In this document: piece by piece, positions 11,632 to 13,576 of the stretch | Layout of the letters: each line of letters opens with the position of its first letter | Numbering within the stretch: the first letter of the stretch is position 1 | Assembly: GCA_947073895.1 (NCBI GenBank) | Contig: CAMTNN010000023.1 | Location: 1-13,576 of the forward strand | Direction of reading: 5' to 3' | Length of the DNA stretch: 13,576 nucleotides | Source of the DNA: an uncultured cyanobacterium | GTDB lineage: Bacteria; Cyanobacteriota; Vampirovibrionia; Gastranaerophilales; Gastranaerophilaceae | Notes under the pieces: generated by a model | Seen by the model: the letters and a program-made list of their open reading frames with translations, nothing else | The model's database searches: none | Told to the model about the DNA's origin: nothing | Program-made: the position numbers and the translations under genes

Positions 11632-13576
11632 ATGATAACAACCCAGTTGCTTCGTCCTGAAAGCATTGTCGTAGTAGGGGCATCGAATAATGTGCATAAG
11701 CCGGGTGGCGCAATATTAAAGAATTTGATAAACGGAGGTTATCAGGGAGAACTCCGGGCGGTGAACCCGAAGGAGACAGAAGTGCAGGGAGTTCCCGCCT
11801 TTGCGGATGTGAATGATCTGCCGGACACAGATCTGGCGGTGTTGGCTGTGCCTGCCTCGATGTGTCCTGATATGGTGGAAACATTGGCCAGCAAGAAACA
11901 AACCAGGGCATTTATCATACTTTCGGCTGGCTTTGGTGAAGAAACTTACGAAGGAGCACTGTTGGAAGAACGTATTTTGGAAACAGTCAATAAATACGGG
12001 GCTTCGTTGATTGGTCCGAACTGCATCGGATTGATGAATACATGGCATCATAGCGTGTTCAGCCAGCCTATTCCTAATCTGAATATGAAAGGAGTGGATT
12101 TAATCTCCAGTTCCGGTGCTACGGCGGTATTTATCCTCGAGAGTGCCGTAACCAAAGGCTTGCAGTTCAATTCCGTCTGGTCGGTGGGAAACGCCAAGCA
12201 GATTGGTGTGGAGGATGTACTGCAATTCATGGATGAGAACTTCGACCCTGAGAAAGACTCCCATATCAAACTACTCTATATTGAAAGTATTCAGAATCCG
12301 GACAGATTATTGTTTCATGCTTCTTCCTTGATAAGAAAAGGATGTAAAATTGCAGCGATAAAGGCAGGAAGTTCTGAAAGTGGAAGTCGTGCGGCTTCTT
12401 CACATACGGGAGCTATTGCCAGTTCCGATTCTGCTGTTGAGGCTTTGTTCCGTAAAGCGGGGATTGTGCGCTGTTTCTCCCGTGAAGAACTGACCACCGT
12501 TGGCTGTGTATTTACTCTGCCTGGATTGAGAGGAAAGAACTTCGCCATTATCACACATGCCGGAGGGCCGGGAGTGATGTTGACAGACGCACTAAGCAAA
12601 GGCGGGTTGAATGTGCCGAGGCTCGAAGGCGAACTGACGGAAGAACTGAAAGTGCAACTTTTCCCCGGTGCTACTGTTGGAAACCCGATTGATATTCTTG
12701 CTACGGGAACTCCCGAACACCTGCGCCTCTGCATTGATTACTGCGAAGAGAAATTTGAAAATATAGATGCCATGATGGCTATCTTCGGAACACCGGGATT
12801 GGTCACCATGTTTGAGATGTATGACGTGCTTCATGAGAAGATGCAGGTTTGCAGCAAACCGATTTTCCCGATCCTGCCTTCCATCAATACCGCCGGAGCG
12901 GAGGTTGCGGCATTTTTGGCGAAAGGACACGTGAACTTTGCAGATGAAGTGACACTCGGGACGGCCCTTTCGCGTATTGTCAATGCTCCTAAACCGGCAG
13001 TCCCAAAAATAGAACTGTTCGGAGTAGACGTGCCGAGAATTCGCCGCATTATTGATTCTATCCCTCAAGATGGATATATCGAACCCCACCAGGTACAGGC
13101 TTTGCTTCATGCAGCCGGCATTTCTCTTGTAGATGAATTCGTTTCGGATAACAAGGAAGAAGTAGTCGCTTTCGCCCGCCGATGTGGTTTCCCGGTAGTG
13201 GCAAAGGTCGTTGGCCCCGTACATAAATCGGATGTTGGCGGAGTGGTATTGAACATCAAAAGTGAGCAACATCTGGCTTTGGAGTTTGAACGTATGATGC
13301 AGATTGCTGACGCGAAGGCAATCATGGTGCAACCTATGCTAAGAGGTACGGAACTCTTTATTGGTGCGAAGTATGAAGAGAAGTTCGGGCATGTAGTGCT
13401 TTGTGGTCTGGGAGGTATCTTTGTGGAAGTATTGAAAGATGTATCTTCCGGTTTGGCTCCGCTTTCTTACGAAGAGGCTTATTCAATGATTCATTCATTA
13501 CGCGCCTATAAGATAATCCAGGGGACACGCGGACAGAAAGGAGTGAATGAGGATAAATTTGCGGAAATTATAGTCC
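11632..13576 (+). CDS. ADP-forming acyl/acetyl-CoA synthetase, Bacteroides-type (3' partial)
   Basis: This enzyme family (acetate--CoA ligase, ADP-forming) converts acyl-CoA, ADP and phosphate to acid, CoA and ATP, conserving energy from fermentation. The frame is open for 648 codons to the window edge; relatives I recall are about 690 residues, so only some 40 are missing. The layout is an N-terminal CoA-binding Rossmann domain (SIVVVGASNN, residues 11-20), a succinyl-CoA-ligase-like domain with ISSSGA and the phospho-histidine motif SSHTGA (His258), and a C-terminal ATP-grasp domain with GFPVVAKVVGPVHKSDVGG (His531). An ATG at 11627 hits a stop after two codons, so ATG 11632 (MITTQLLRPES) is the start, as in Bacteroides homologues I recall. 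GC content and codon use differ sharply from genes to the left. The real product should be cytosolic. Confidence 0.93.
   Translation, partial: MITTQLLRPESIVVVGASNNVHKPGGAILKNLINGGYQGELRAVNPKETEVQGVPAFADVNDLPDTDLAVLAVPASMCPDMVETLASKKQTRAFIILSAGFGEETYEGALLEERILETVNKYGASLIGPNCIGLMNTWHHSVFSQPIPNLNMKGVDLISSSGATAVFILESAVTKGLQFNSVWSVGNAKQIGVEDVLQFMDENFDPEKDSHIKLLYIESIQNPDRLLFHASSLIRKGCKIAAIKAGSSESGSRAASSHTGAIASSDSAVEALFRKAGIVRCFSREELTTVGCVFTLPGLRGKNFAIITHAGGPGVMLTDALSKGGLNVPRLEGELTEELKVQLFPGATVGNPIDILATGTPEHLRLCIDYCEEKFENIDAMMAIFGTPGLVTMFEMYDVLHEKMQVCSKPIFPILPSINTAGAEVAAFLAKGHVNFADEVTLGTALSRIVNAPKPAVPKIELFGVDVPRIRRIIDSIPQDGYIEPHQVQALLHAAGISLVDEFVSDNKEEVVAFARRCGFPVVAKVVGPVHKSDVGGVVLNIKSEQHLALEFERMMQIADAKAIMVQPMLRGTELFIGAKYEEKFGHVVLCGLGGIFVEVLKDVSSGLAPLSYEEAYSMIHSLRAYKIIQGTRGQKGVNEDKFAEIIV

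Noticed and set aside
11627..11635. ATG at 11627 as start of the acyl-CoA synthetase
   Set aside because: It reads ATG ATA TGA and stops at once; ATG 11632 opens the long frame.
12592..13332. Long minus-strand open frame opposite the acyl-CoA synthetase
   Set aside because: It mirrors a strongly recognisable plus-strand coding frame. The translation is Cys/His/Arg-rich with no family resemblance, as expected for an antisense shadow in GC-richer DNA. The same applies to the other minus-strand frames between 11609 and 13325.
1..13576. CRISPR arrays, tRNA/rRNA genes, transposases, phage genes or toxin-antitoxin pairs
   Set aside because: I looked for spaced direct repeats, tRNA-like cloverleafs and typical motifs on both strands and saw none. 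Apart from the junction, the left part is ordinary core genome and does not show a novel defence or mobile system.

Overview
The window has two compositional parts. Bases 1 to about 11500 are AT-rich and densely packed with Gram-negative housekeeping and envelope genes. The content fits an uncultured gut member of the Vampirovibrionia/Melainabacteria (Gastranaerophilales). The evidence is the low-GC codon use, the lipid A genes lpxI and lpxB, and a first gene whose termini (MGMAASQ at the start, DNIERNFSVFG at the end) recall hypothetical proteins I associate with that lineage. This placement is inference from memory, not a search. Bases from about 11590 to the end are visibly more GC-rich: I counted 31 G/C in the 60 bases from 12361, against 16 in the 60 bases from 7921. 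They carry one Bacteroides-like gene.

Left part, plus strand: the tail of an upstream gene is followed by a strong rho-independent terminator (68-103). Next come a large secreted/axial-type protein of unknown function (211-1692), ffh (SRP GTPase), pth (peptidyl-tRNA hydrolase, overlapping ffh by 4 nt) and a cytosolic TPR protein. A candidate promoter then precedes lpxI-lpxB, two consecutive steps of lipid A synthesis. After these come a signal-peptide-bearing GH13 alpha-amylase-like protein, trpS and a YkuD-type L,D-transpeptidase. Gaps are short, so this is probably one to three operons mixing translation/targeting with envelope building.

Right flank of the left part, minus strand: two overlapping genes read toward the transpeptidase. 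The upstream one (11162-11530) is the C-terminal two thirds of a CoaD-like (pantetheine-phosphate adenylyltransferase) protein without its N-terminal nucleotide-binding motif. The downstream one (10186-11175) has a uridine-kinase/phosphoribulokinase-like C-terminal half but no P-loop.

Right part: from 11632 to the window edge runs an open frame for an ADP-forming acyl/acetyl-CoA synthetase (648 codons, no stop). A Bacteroides-type -7 element (TATATTTG) lies just upstream. The CoaD-like gene is cut off exactly where the composition changes, so the region 11493-11591 is either a chimeric assembly join or a recent transfer/rearrangement. I favour a chimera.

The most notable points are the lineage switch at about 11.5 kb, a TrpRS with a complete C-x22-C-x6-C-x2-C iron-sulfur-type motif, the P-loop-less kinase-like protein, the GH13 protein with an altered region I, and the unknown first gene. 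I found no CRISPR, tRNA, rRNA or insertion sequence, and no clear defence system.
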